Shown: positions 16,093-27,077, counted from the stretch's first letter. The stretch: 64,000 nt of DNA from Actinoplanes sp. L3-i22 (GCF_019704555.1 NZ_AP024745.1:9370501-9434500), one strand, 5' to 3'. Numbers and translations: made by a program. Notes: generated by a model not told the origin, from the sequence alone.

Positions 16093-17263
16093 GGCTGGAC
16101 TCCGCGTTCTCGCGGACCATCGCGGTGAGCCGCCGGCGCAACTCGTCCCGGTCGGGGTGAGTCAGGATGGCGTACCCGACCTGCTCGTACGGCACCCCCG
16201 GCGACGGTTCGGCGCGCATCGCCAGATCCACCACGTCGTAGTGCTCCCGGTAGTAGTCGGCCCCGCGCTCGCCGGTGCGGTCCTGACGCAACAGCACGTA
16301 ACCCGTCGGGATGCCGGTCGCGGCCGGATCCGGCACCGGCGGGGTCTCCCCCAGGGCGAAGGCGACCGCGGCCTCGTACAGGTCGATGCCGTACGCGTGC
16401 CGGGTGCACTCCGGCACCCGGCCCCCGGGAAGGCGCAGGGCGCACTCGCCGAAGACCAGCTCGCCGGTTCCGGGACGCCGGAAACCCTCCAGGTGGAACA
16501 CGGTGGGCGCGGCGCCGAGCGTGCTCAGCACCGTGTCCGCGAGCTTCTCCGCGGCGGCGGCGTACTCCGACTCGCCGGCCGTACCGATCAGCATCTCGCT
16601 GAGCGGGGTGCCGGAGTAGGCGGAGATCGGGGGCGCCAGGTACACGCCGGTGTTGCTCCAGGTGACCCGCGTGCCGTCCCACAGGCCGTCGACGTGGAAC
16701 TCCTCGCCGTCGACGAACGATTCGGCCACGAACTGGTCGTCACCGTGCTCGCCGGCCTCCCGGAGGTAGCCGCGGAGGGCCGCCGCCGTGCCGACCACCG
16801 CGGTGCGGTGCGAGCCGTGCCCGTTCGAGGGTTTGACGACGAAGGGAGCGCCCAGCCGCGCGGCCAGGTCGCCGAAGTCGGCCTCCCTGGTCAGCCGTTC
16901 ACAACGGGCTGTCGGGACGACCCCGCTCAGCGCGCGTTTCTGCAGATACTTGTCCCGGAACCGGAGCGTGGCCGCGACATCGCGACTCCCGACCGGCACG
17001 TCGAGCGCCGACCGGACCAGGGCTGCCGTGAACACGCCCTGCTCATGCCCGGTGACGACACCGGACACCGGCACGGCGCCGGTCATCAGCGCCCGGAGCA
17101 CCTCCTGCCCGTCCTCCAGGTCACGGACCACCCGGAAGGGTTCGGGCAGCCCGGGTTTGACCTTCTCCACCAGGTAGTACGTCGGTTGGCCACGGCGGGC
17201 GAGCGCTTCCGCCATTCCGGCCCGGTAACCGAGCACGACGATCGACACGTCAATTCCTTTCAT
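16082..17263 (-). CDS. ATP-grasp ligase (phosphonate cluster, ligase 2)
   Basis: A 393-residue ATP-grasp protein. It has RFRDKYLQKRAL at the ATP-grasp entry, the lysine strand FVVKPSNGHGSHRT, FVAESFVDGEEFHVDG, and the metal/substrate segment FHLEGFRRPGTGELVFGECALRLPGG. It resembles L-amino-acid ligase and CarB-like carboxylate-amine ligases. Two consecutive ligase genes suggest two amide bonds, or one ligase per building block. It overlaps ligase 1 by 11 bp. Substrates cannot be read from the sequence. Confidence 0.86.
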   Translation of the reverse strand: MKGIDVSIVVLGYRAGMAEALARRGQPTYYLVEKVKPGLPEPFRVVRDLEDGQEVLRALMTGAVPVSGVVTGHEQGVFTAALVRSALDVPVGSRDVAATLRFRDKYLQKRALSGVVPTARCERLTREADFGDLAARLGAPFVVKPSNGHGSHRTAVVGTAAALRGYLREAGEHGDDQFVAESFVDGEEFHVDGLWDGTRVTWSNTGVYLAPPISAYSGTPLSEMLIGTAGESEYAAAAEKLADTVLSTLGAAPTVFHLEGFRRPGTGELVFGECALRLPGGRVPECTRHAYGIDLYEAAVAFALGETPPVPDPAATGIPTGYVLLRQDRTGERGADYYREHYDVVDLAMRAEPSPGVPYEQVGYAILTHPDRDELRRRLTAMVRENAESSHVS

Positions 17264-17284
17264 CGAGGTCGGGCGGGGGTCGCG

Positions 17285-18586
17285 CTATCCGCCGAAGCCC
17301 GGCGCCACCACGCCGATCTGGGCACGGTTCGCCACGACCCGTCGCGCGACCGGGCCGAGCACCGCCGCCGCGAGCATCAGCACCGCGACCAGGACCGCGA
17401 GCCCGATCCCGAGCGAGGCGGACATCAACGCGACCAGCCAGGGGGCGAGCATCCGGGCCGCGCCCAGACCCAGCGCGTTGGTGGCCTGGTACTGCCCCTG
17501 CCGGCCGTGCGGAGCGAATCCCATCTGCAGCTCCCACTGCCCCGCGACACCGCGCATCTCGCCGGTGACGTGCACCAAGGTGCCCGCGATCGCCGCGGCC
17601 ACCAGCCACGGTCCGCCCAGACCCGCGCCGGCTGCCAGAATCGCCAGGCCGGCCGTGGCGACCGCCGCTCCGACGCGGGCGGCCCGCACACTGGACACCC
17701 AGTCGGTGATCCCCCGGGTCGCGAAGGTCTGCAGGCCGGCGACGGCCGCGGTGTTCAGGGCCAGGCAGAGCCCGATGATCCAGGACGGACCGCCGTACCG
17801 GCTGACCAGCAGAACCGGCAACATCAGCTCGAAGACCGGCAGGAACAGGCTCAGGGTCCCGTTGACGGCGACGAAGCCGAGGTACCGCCGGTCCGCGCCG
17901 GGCCGCCGGGCGACCCGCTTCACGGCGGGGGCCGACGACTCGTCGAGGGTCCGGGCCAGGACCGCGCACGCCGCGTACGAGGCGGCGTTGAGCAGCACCG
18001 CGGCCGCGAATCCGCGCTGCGGCATCACCGCCAGCAGGCCGGCGCCGATCGCCGCGCCCAGCCCGTACCCGAGATTGGACACCGACCGGATCCGGGCCTT
18101 GACGCGCGGTCCGTCCCGCCCGGTGGCGAGGGTCGGCACCAGCGCGTTGCGGGCGACGTTGCACGCCCGGTCGAACAGGACGAGCAGGACGTAGCAGATT
18201 CCGGCGGCGACCGGGCTCCGGACCAGCGTCAGGATCCCGGCCATCAGGAACGCGGCGAGGCAGCCGGCCCGGAGCATGCGGCCCAGGCCGACCCGGTCGG
18301 CCAGCACGCCCAGCGGGACGAGGCTGACCAGACCGACTCCCGCGGCCAGGCTCAGCAGGGTGTTCGCGGTGTTCTGCCGCAGGCCCAGGAACGACACGAG
18401 GAACAGGACCAGCACGCCGGCGAAGGCGCCGCTGCCCACCTGGTTGATCAGCGAGATGGCGACCAGCCGCCGGACGCCGGGGATGAGCCCTGGTGGCGCG
18501 GGGTGCGGAGGGGCCTTCCCCACCCCGCCGTCCGCCTCGATCACCACACCGGGCCCGCAGGCCGGACGAGCGGGCCGCGGGGGCAT
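17285..18586 (-). CDS. Major facilitator superfamily transporter
   Basis: A 433-residue membrane protein with about 12 hydrophobic segments, the MFS A-loop-like GVLADRVGLGRML after the second helix, and glycine-rich helices typical of drug-exporting MFS proteins. It sits between the 2OG enzyme gene (7 bp) and the ligase genes (21 bp), so it is cotranscribed with the phosphonate genes. Export of the finished compound, and so part of self-protection, is the most likely role. The start could be a little downstream, because the first 35 residues are Pro/Gly-rich and not membrane-like. Confidence 0.85.
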   Translation of the reverse strand: MPPRPARPACGPGVVIEADGGVGKAPPHPAPPGLIPGVRRLVAISLINQVGSGAFAGVLVLFLVSFLGLRQNTANTLLSLAAGVGLVSLVPLGVLADRVGLGRMLRAGCLAAFLMAGILTLVRSPVAAGICYVLLVLFDRACNVARNALVPTLATGRDGPRVKARIRSVSNLGYGLGAAIGAGLLAVMPQRGFAAAVLLNAASYAACAVLARTLDESSAPAVKRVARRPGADRRYLGFVAVNGTLSLFLPVFELMLPVLLVSRYGGPSWIIGLCLALNTAAVAGLQTFATRGITDWVSSVRAARVGAAVATAGLAILAAGAGLGGPWLVAAAIAGTLVHVTGEMRGVAGQWELQMGFAPHGRQGQYQATNALGLGAARMLAPWLVALMSASLGIGLAVLVAVLMLAAAVLGPVARRVVANRAQIGVVAPGFGG

Positions 18587-18593
18587 GAGGTGG

Positions 18594-19466
18594 TCATCGC
18601 AGGGTGGTGCTCCAGATCTCGCGCGGGTTGAGCGCCCGCTCGCCGTCGATCTCCGACTCGCCGACCATGCCGGTACGACCGTGCGAGACCCGGTCGTTGT
18701 CGACGATCACGACGTCGCCGGTCTCCATGTTGAACTGGATCTGGTTCGTGCTCCGAGCGGCGGCGGCGACCAGCGCCTCGGCGGCGGCGAGATACTCCGG
18801 GCCGATCTCGGATCCGCCCTTGTTGTCGCCCAGCACGGCGAGCAGGTCCTGCTTCATCCGCACGCCGTGGTCGAACTCGTCCTGGGCGTCGGACAGCGGG
18901 TACACCAGCGGCAACTCCGAGATCGCCTCCTCGACGTTCTTCGACCGGAACACCAGGGGGCTCTCGGTGAGGATCTTCAGGTGCGACTGGAAGTCCTGGT
19001 CGGCCGCCTCGTTCTTGAACAGGTCGTGCCACCGCACGAAGATCGACTCGCCGTTCTGCCCGGCCGGCAGGTCACGCCAGCCGGCATCCACCATGTACAT
19101 GGAGAAGAACGCCGGCCTGGGGTCGGTCCAGGCACGCGCCGAGTGCGGGGTGAGCGACCCGTCGATGTAGTGCACGGACGAGGACTGACGGGTCTCCGGC
19201 GCCCGGTACTTGACCCGGTTGAGCACCGGGTGCGGCTCGTCGTCGTGCATCTTCCCGGAGGCCGAGTAGTTCTCGAACGGCTCCCCGAAGGTTCGCAGGA
19301 AGGCGACGTACGCGTCGGGCTCCCGGGGGAAGCCGTGAATCAGCGCGATGCCCTGGTCGTCGAGAACCTCGCGGACCCGACCGGCGAGGTCGGCGTCGAC
19401 GCGGCCGTCCGCGTCGATCGCCGTCTCCTGGATCCGGGCGGCGGTCAGCACGTCTGTGGATTTCAC
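18594..19466 (-). CDS. Fe(II)/2-oxoglutarate enzyme with HSA motif, candidate halogenase
   Basis: A 290-residue TauD/clavaminate-synthase-fold protein. GTG 19466 is preferred because GGGAGA lies 4 bp upstream; the frame opens 19 codons earlier at 19523. Aligning LTPHSARAWTDPRPAFF with the family's HxD/E...P region places the proximal His at 108, with Ala110 where Asp or Glu normally binds iron. The distal His262 sits in DNDRVSHGRT, and an Arg near 282 fits 2OG binding. Loss of that carboxylate, as at HTA in SyrB2 or HxG in BesD, opens a halide site, so this may be a radical halogenase. The alternative is an inactive or unusual hydroxylase. The motif was checked in the DNA. Confidence 0.75.
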   Translation of the reverse strand: MKSTDVLTAARIQETAIDADGRVDADLAGRVREVLDDQGIALIHGFPREPDAYVAFLRTFGEPFENYSASGKMHDDEPHPVLNRVKYRAPETRQSSSVHYIDGSLTPHSARAWTDPRPAFFSMYMVDAGWRDLPAGQNGESIFVRWHDLFKNEAADQDFQSHLKILTESPLVFRSKNVEEAISELPLVYPLSDAQDEFDHGVRMKQDLLAVLGDNKGGSEIGPEYLAAAEALVAAAARSTNQIQFNMETGDVVIVDNDRVSHGRTGMVGESEIDGERALNPREIWSTTLR

Positions 19467-19548
19467 GTTGTCTCCCATCTGTGGTGCGGAATCGGTACTG
19501 ATTCCGGGCAGCCGAATTCGCACGGCATTCCATACGGAGTGCCGCTCC

Positions 19549-19554
19549 TGTCAA
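19549..19554 (-). promoter_or_regulatory. Possible -35 upstream of the halogenase-like gene
   Basis: On the minus strand this reads TTGACA, a perfect -35 hexamer, 83 bp before the preferred GTG. The -10 is not convincing (TATGGA at short spacing). An internal promoter for the downstream phosphonate genes is possible. Confidence 0.3.
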
Positions 19555-19582
19555 GAATGTTCGGGGAAAACCGCTGTGACGC

Positions 19583-20587
19583 TTATAGGAGCGGCGCCCC
19601 GAGAGCGGTCTGCGCCATTCCCAGCGAGTACGGTATTCCGGCCGCGCTCAATTGCCCGGCGAGTATTTCCGCGGGCGGATTGGTCTGCGCCCAGGAAGTC
19701 GGTGGTTTCAGCTGGAAACGGGGTGCGGTGACGTGTTCGGCGACGCCGGTGGCGGCGTCCGTGGCCAGGTCGGGCCAATATCCCGCCATTTTCGCGCCAC
19801 CGACGACGATGTCGGTGAAAAGCCCGAGCAGCAGCAGGTTGGTGGCGTTGTCATAGAGGAACGGCTGCCCGCCCGTGCCGCCCTCGACGAGTCTTCCGGT
19901 GGCCCCGTCGAGAGTCCGCTCCCGGTCCCGCAGGCCGGCTCGCAGTCCCGGATCGCCGGCGCCCAGCCAGGCTGCGGCGACCTCGACCAGCCACTGCAGC
20001 GGGACGAACAGGGTCCGGCCGGGTTCGGCCACCCCGCCCAGCCGCTCCTGGGCCGCGGCCAGGATCATCGAACTCCACGCCAGATTGCTCGCCGCGCCGG
20101 CCCACTGCCAGGCCTCCCGGTAGGCCACCGGGACCCGATCCACGTCCTGCCGCGCGTCGATCGGCGCGCAAGCGTGCACCGTGACGTGCTTGCGGGACTT
20201 GTTCCGGCTCTGGAACACGAACTTCTCCAGGGATCCGGACGGCGCCAGCCACCACGCGTACGGCCGCCATCGCAGGTCCGACAGCGTCGCGTGGGTCAGC
20301 ACGGCCCGGACCTGGAAGACCCCGGGATCGGCCCGTGCCATCCGGGCGGCGTGCACGTGTGAGTCCGCCCGGGGGAAGAAGACGTTGGCACTGGCGTGCG
20401 GCGTCGTCGCCACGACGGTCCCGGCGTTCAGGTAGCGGTGCAGCCCGGCGGTGTCGTGGCCCAGCGACGCACGGGCCGCCGCACCACCGGGGCCGGCCAC
20501 CTCACCCGTTTTCCACGCCTGCTCGACACGTTCGGCAAGAAGCGAGCGCAGCAGCAAATTCGAACCTTCCCCGTACGCGATCTGCAT
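19583..20587 (-). CDS. Unknown protein, 334 aa, first gene of the phosphonate operon
   Basis: I do not recognise this family. The protein is soluble, with no signal peptide. It has aromatic- and His-rich stretches: TVVATTPHASANVFFP, DSHVHAARMARADPG, RWRPYAWWLAP and YREAWQWAGAASNLAWSSM. These suggest an active-site-bearing enzyme rather than a regulator. A basic segment (SRNKSRKHVTVHA) lies mid-protein. ATG 20587 opens the longest frame, but no good Shine-Dalgarno precedes it. It is the promoter-proximal gene of the leftward unit, 117 bp upstream of the 2OG enzyme. A cluster-specific biosynthetic step is the best guess. Confidence 0.6.
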   Translation of the reverse strand: MQIAYGEGSNLLLRSLLAERVEQAWKTGEVAGPGGAAARASLGHDTAGLHRYLNAGTVVATTPHASANVFFPRADSHVHAARMARADPGVFQVRAVLTHATLSDLRWRPYAWWLAPSGSLEKFVFQSRNKSRKHVTVHACAPIDARQDVDRVPVAYREAWQWAGAASNLAWSSMILAAAQERLGGVAEPGRTLFVPLQWLVEVAAAWLGAGDPGLRAGLRDRERTLDGATGRLVEGGTGGQPFLYDNATNLLLLGLFTDIVVGGAKMAGYWPDLATDAATGVAEHVTAPRFQLKPPTSWAQTNPPAEILAGQLSAAGIPYSLGMAQTALGAPLL

Positions 20588-21103
20588 GGCAAGAAGTGGG
20601 CATCGCCGGGCGGCCGAATGCAGCTTTCCGGGTGCTCATACAGGGGCGCCGGTGCCCTTTACTGAGCTGCAGAGGGGTGACGGACAGCCGTTTTACGAGG
20701 TGTACGAATCCATGCCGAAAGCCTCCCCATGACTTCGAAAATCGCTCAGACGGCGCCCACCCTGTCAATAGGGTGATTCGCTATCCACGATGGACGACGG
20801 TACATGACCATCCGACGAACGTTCGGTTAAGAACCTGTGGCAAAGATCATAAATACGGCCTCGGATATATTTATGCAGACATAAGCCCTGGTCGTGGGCG
20901 GTACGGACATTTCGCGCCCTCGCGCGGACGGCGGGCGCTTCGCCCCGGCCGGGATCTCGTCGAGCGCACGGCTTCGACGGCGTGGACGGCTGACACCGCC
21001 CACGCGAGTTGATCTCGCTACCGACGCTATGGATCGACGACTTTCCACACCCATGACAGATGTCATCGATCTTGAGCGACCTTCGGACGGGCCGGACCGG
21101 GCC
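20588..21103. other. 516-bp intergenic region upstream of the phosphonate operon
   Basis: There is no convincing gene. The region has lower GC than the rest of the window. It holds a minus-strand TTGACA hexamer at 20763-20768, a 6-codon minus-strand frame (20713-20693) behind a strong GGGGAGG, an overlapping 23-codon frame, and an AT-rich inverted repeat at 20848-20875. It probably contains the operon promoter and its control sites. Confidence 0.5.
20848..20875. promoter_or_regulatory. AT-rich inverted repeat, candidate operator
   Basis: CATAAATA (20848-20855) and TATTTATG (20868-20875) are perfect inverted copies separated by 12 bp. The centre-to-centre spacing suits a dimeric DNA-binding protein. 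It stands out in a GC-rich background and lies about 260 bp upstream of the first phosphonate gene. Confidence 0.4.
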
Positions 21104-21648
21104 TCAGATCCAGTCGGTGTGGCGGGGCCACGCGAGCAGGGTGTCGACGACCTCGGTGGTGGCGGACGGCGGCGGCGGAGCGGCGGAGCGGTAGCGGCCC
21201 TTGAAGAACAGCAGCGGGTCACCGTCCCGGCATTCGCCCAAGGTCTGGACCTCGCCGGTGACTATGGCGTGGTCGCCGCCCGGGTGGACCGCCGCCACCG
21301 CGCACTCGGCCCAGGTCAGCGCGCCGTGCAGGATCGGGGCGCCGAGCGGGGACGGGGACCAGGCGACGCCGGCGAACTTGTCCGGGTGGCTGGCGCCGAA
21401 CGCGCGGGACAGCTCGTGGTCGCCCGCGGCGAGGACGTTGACGCAGAACACGCCGGTCTCCCGGATCCGCTGCCAGGTGCGCGAGGTCGCCTGCGGACAG
21501 AACAGCACCATCGGCGGGTCCAGCGAGAGCGGCACGAACGCCTGGCACGCGAACCCCGCCGGACCGGCCGTGGTGATGATCGTGACGCCGGTGCAGAAGT
21601 GGCCGAACACCCGGCGGAACTCGCGCGCGTCCACCCGGGTCGGGGTGG

Positions 21649-21652
<4 letters not shown>
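21104..21652 (-). CDS. hsaB: Flavin reductase component HsaB
   Basis: A 182-residue flavin:NAD(P)H reductase of the HpaC-like FMN-binding split-barrel family, with FRRVFGHFCTGVTIITT at the N-terminus and a conserved WAECAV/GDHAIVTGEV core. It supplies reduced flavin to HsaA for hydroxylation of 3-HSA to 3,4-DHSA, the step before ring A cleavage. The GTG start overlaps the hsaC stop as GTGA. It is the last gene of hsaA-hsaD-hsaC-hsaB, the same order as in mycobacteria. Confidence 0.9.
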
Positions 21653-24531
<2,879 letters not shown>

Positions 24532-24550
24532 GAGATCACCTCGGATCTGC

Positions 24551-24580
24551 TTGGCTGACCAACGGAACGGTCCTTATACT
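24551..24580 (+). promoter_or_regulatory. kshA promoter
   Basis: TTGGCT (24551-24556) and TATACT (24575-24580) are separated by 18 bp. Transcription would start inside the KstR operator that abuts the -10 box, so KstR binding would block it. Confidence 0.55.
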
Positions 24581-24593
24581 AGAACACGTTCTA
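24580..24593. promoter_or_regulatory. KstR operator between hsaA and kshA
   Basis: TAGAACACGTTCTA is a perfect palindrome and a full match to the KstR consensus TnnAACnnGTTnnA. It lies between divergent hsaADCB and kshA-kshB and can control both. KstR is relieved by CoA thioesters of steroid intermediates. Confidence 0.93.
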
Positions 24594-24627
24594 CTTGCTG
24601 GGCTACCGAAGGGATTCGGGGAGCGAC

Positions 24628-25761
24628 ATGACCGACGGCGGAACACCACGCACGATCGACACCGGGGTCCTGCCGATCAGGTTCGCCCGCGGCTGGCACT
24701 GCCTGGGCCTGGCCGACTCCTTCCGGGACGGCCGGCCGCACGCGATCGAGGCGTTCGGCACCAGGCTGGTGGTTTTCGCCGACTCGGCCGGCGCCCTGCA
24801 CGTGCTCGACGGGTACTGCCGGCACATGGGCGGCGACCTGACGATGGGCACGGTCAAGGGCGACGAGATCGCGTGCCCGTTCCACGACTGGCGCTGGCGC
24901 GGCGACGGGCGCTGCGCCGCGGTGCCCTACGCGCACCGGGTCCCGCTGCGCGCCCGCACCCGCTCCTGGCACGCCATGGAGCAGAACCGGCAGTTGTTCG
25001 TCTGGAACGACCCGCAGGGCGCGCCGCCCCCGCCGGAGGTCACCATCCCGCGGATCGAGGGCGCCTTCTCCGACGAGTGGAGCAGCTGGACCTGGGACTC
25101 GATCCGGATCGACGGCGCCAACTGCCGCGAGGTGATCGACAACGTGGTCGACATGGCGCACTTCTTCTACATCCACTTCGCCTTCCCGACGTTCTTCAAG
25201 AACGTCCTCGAAGGCCAGGTGGCGGCGCAGTTCCTGGAGACCCGGCCACGGCCGGACGTGCCGATCACGGCGAAGCAGTCCGGCGACGCGACGCTGCGCT
25301 CGGAGGCGGCGTACCACGGGCCGTCGTACATGATCGACTACCTCTACAACAACTATCGCGGGATCAACGTCGAGTCGGTGCTGATCAACTGCCACTACCC
25401 GGTCTCGCCCGACTCGTTCGTGCTGCAGTGGGGCGTGATCGTCAAACGGCTGCCCGGGCTCACCAACGAGCAGGCGGCGAAGGCGGCGCTGAAGTTCGCC
25501 AAGAGCATCGGGATCGGCTTCGAGCAGGACGTGGAGATCTGGAAGCACAAGAGCCGGATCGACAACCCGCTGCTCTGCGCCGAGGACGGCCCGGTCTACC
25601 AGCTGCGCCGGTGGTACGAGCAGTTCTACGTGGACGTCGAGGACGTCACCGAGGACATGGTGGCCCGCTACGAGTTCGAGGTCGACACCACCCGGGCCGT
25701 CGAGACCTGGACCGCCGAGGTGGAGGCGAACCTCGGGCAGCAGGCCGGAACCGCGTCATGA
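24628..25761 (+). CDS. kshA: 3-ketosteroid 9-alpha-hydroxylase oxygenase KshA
   Basis: A 377-residue Rieske oxygenase. ATG 24628 follows GGGGAG and is chosen over an upstream TTG that would lie next to the operator. The [2Fe-2S] ligands are Cys64/His66 and Cys83/His86, and the mononuclear iron site is in the DMAHFFYIH segment (Asp175, His178, His183). KshA 9-alpha-hydroxylates 3-ketosteroids; together with delta-1 dehydrogenation this breaks ring B open. Length and ligand spacing agree with mycobacterial KshA. It overlaps the next small gene as ATGA. Confidence 0.94.
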   Translation: MTDGGTPRTIDTGVLPIRFARGWHCLGLADSFRDGRPHAIEAFGTRLVVFADSAGALHVLDGYCRHMGGDLTMGTVKGDEIACPFHDWRWRGDGRCAAVPYAHRVPLRARTRSWHAMEQNRQLFVWNDPQGAPPPPEVTIPRIEGAFSDEWSSWTWDSIRIDGANCREVIDNVVDMAHFFYIHFAFPTFFKNVLEGQVAAQFLETRPRPDVPITAKQSGDATLRSEAAYHGPSYMIDYLYNNYRGINVESVLINCHYPVSPDSFVLQWGVIVKRLPGLTNEQAAKAALKFAKSIGIGFEQDVEIWKHKSRIDNPLLCAEDGPVYQLRRWYEQFYVDVEDVTEDMVARYEFEVDTTRAVETWTAEVEANLGQQAGTAS

Positions 25762-26006
25762 CCCGGGCCGACACGCTCACCGAGCGGCAGGAGTACCTGC
25801 GCGGCGGCTACGCGGAGCTGGGTTGCCGCAGCTGCGCCGCGGTGGTCCTGGTGCGCAAGTCGAGCCTGCGGCAGACCAGCGTGCAGTGGACCACCGAGGC
25901 CGCCCGGCAGTGCCCGACCGAGCTCGGCGCGCTCGTGCCCACCTGCCCCGGCCTACGCGCCAGCATCGATCAGGCGGTCCGCGCCGGGCTCCTGGACGTG
26001 CCCTGA
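25758..26006 (+). CDS. Small Cys-containing protein between kshA and kshB
   Basis: An 82-residue protein locked between kshA (ATGA overlap) and kshB (TGATG overlap), which argues strongly that it is real. It has CRSC followed by two further Cys (QCPTE and TCPGL), a possible four-Cys metal site, and no signal peptide. I do not know the family. Position suggests a role in assembly or activity of the KshAB system. Confidence 0.7.
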   Translation: MTRADTLTERQEYLRGGYAELGCRSCAAVVLVRKSSLRQTSVQWTTEAARQCPTELGALVPTCPGLRASIDQAVRAGLLDVP

Positions 26007-26986
26007 TGTCCCACCGGCTGCGCGTCGCCGAGGTGATCACGGAGACCGCCGACGCGCACTCGCTGGTGCTGGCCGTGCCACCGGAGCTGGCCGCGGAGTT
26101 CGCCTACCTCCCCGGGCAGTACCTGACGGTGCTGGTGCCGCAGGACGGTGGCGCGGTGGCGCGGTGCTACTCGCTGTCCAGCTCTCCGCACACCGACGAA
26201 AACCTCAAGATCACGATCAAACGGGTACGCGACGGGCAGGTCTCGAACTGGCTCTGCGATCACGTCCGCGCGGGTGGCACGCTGGAGTTGCTGCCGCCGG
26301 CCGGCGAGTTCATCCCCGGTTCGCTCGACGACGACCTGCTGCTGCTCGCCGGGGGCAGCGGGATCACGCCGGTGATGGCGATCATCAAGTCGGTGCTGGC
26401 GCGCGGGCGCGGGCGGCTGCACCTGGTCTACGCGAACCGGGACGAGCCCTCGGTCATCTTCGGCGCCGAGCTGGCCGAACTGGTCCGGCGGCACGGCGAC
26501 CGGCTGACCGTCACACACTGGCTGGACAGCGAGCGCGGCGCCCCCGGTCCGGACGCGCTGGCGGCTCTGATCGCCGGCGAGCGCGGGCTGACGTCGTACG
26601 TCTGCGGCCCTGAGGTTTTCGTCGGGATCGCCCGTGACGCGCTGCAGCGAGCGGGAGTGCCGCAGGATCGCGTGCGGGTCGAACGGTTCACGGTGGAACA
26701 GGTGATGACCGCGGACGCGACGCTCGAGGTGGAGCTGGACGGGCGGACGCACCGGCTGCCGTGGCCGGCCGGCAAGCGGATGCTCGACGTGGTGATCGAG
26801 GCCGGCCTGAACCCGCCGTTCTCGTGCCGGCAGGGGCACTGCGGGGCGTGCGCGTGCCGGCTGCTCGCCGGCAAGGTCGAGATGATCAACAACGAGATCC
26901 TCGAAGCGGAGGATTTCGCCGAGGGATACGTGCTGGCCTGCCAATCCGTGGCGCGCAGCGAGAACGTGACGATCACCTATCAGTGA
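26006..26986 (+). CDS. kshB: 3-ketosteroid 9-alpha-hydroxylase reductase KshB
   Basis: A 326-residue ferredoxin-NAD(P) reductase-type protein. The FAD-binding RCYSLSSSP lies in the N-terminal barrel, followed by GGSGITPVMAI for NAD(P), and a C-terminal plant-type [2Fe-2S] domain with Cys274, Cys279, Cys282 and Cys312 (CRQGHCGAC...C). It passes electrons from NADH to KshA. The first base of its ATG is the last base of the preceding stop. Domain order and length match KshB (Hmp). Confidence 0.93.
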   Translation: MSHRLRVAEVITETADAHSLVLAVPPELAAEFAYLPGQYLTVLVPQDGGAVARCYSLSSSPHTDENLKITIKRVRDGQVSNWLCDHVRAGGTLELLPPAGEFIPGSLDDDLLLLAGGSGITPVMAIIKSVLARGRGRLHLVYANRDEPSVIFGAELAELVRRHGDRLTVTHWLDSERGAPGPDALAALIAGERGLTSYVCGPEVFVGIARDALQRAGVPQDRVRVERFTVEQVMTADATLEVELDGRTHRLPWPAGKRMLDVVIEAGLNPPFSCRQGHCGACACRLLAGKVEMINNEILEAEDFAEGYVLACQSVARSENVTITYQ

Positions 26987-26997
26987 GTCCGGGGATT

Positions 26998-27024
26998 TGG
27001 AAGCTTTCAATTGAGAGTCTTCCA
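26998..27024. promoter_or_regulatory. Nested inverted repeat upstream of the pectate lyase gene
   Basis: TGGAAG (26998) and CTTCCA (27019) flank an imperfect inner dyad around TCAATTGA. It lies 53 bp before the pectate lyase ATG, in the short gap after kshB. It looks like an operator for a polysaccharide-responsive regulator, but that is inference. Confidence 0.35.
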
Positions 27025-27077
27025 TGTTTCTATCGCATGAATCGCAGTACATCCCCTTCCGAAAGGAAACTGCGCTC

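Noticed and set aside
19072..19554. Alternative minus-strand frame over the 2OG enzyme
   Set aside because: It is a different frame from the TauD-fold protein and its product is Arg-rich with no motifs.
20502..20768. 88-codon minus-strand frame upstream of the unknown phosphonate gene
   Set aside because: It starts at a TTG without Shine-Dalgarno, overlaps the start of the larger gene in a different frame and has no recognisable composition or domain.
24595..24627. Upstream TTG start for KshA
   Set aside because: It lies 1 bp after the KstR operator with no Shine-Dalgarno. ATG 24628 has GGGGAG and gives the normal KshA N-terminus.
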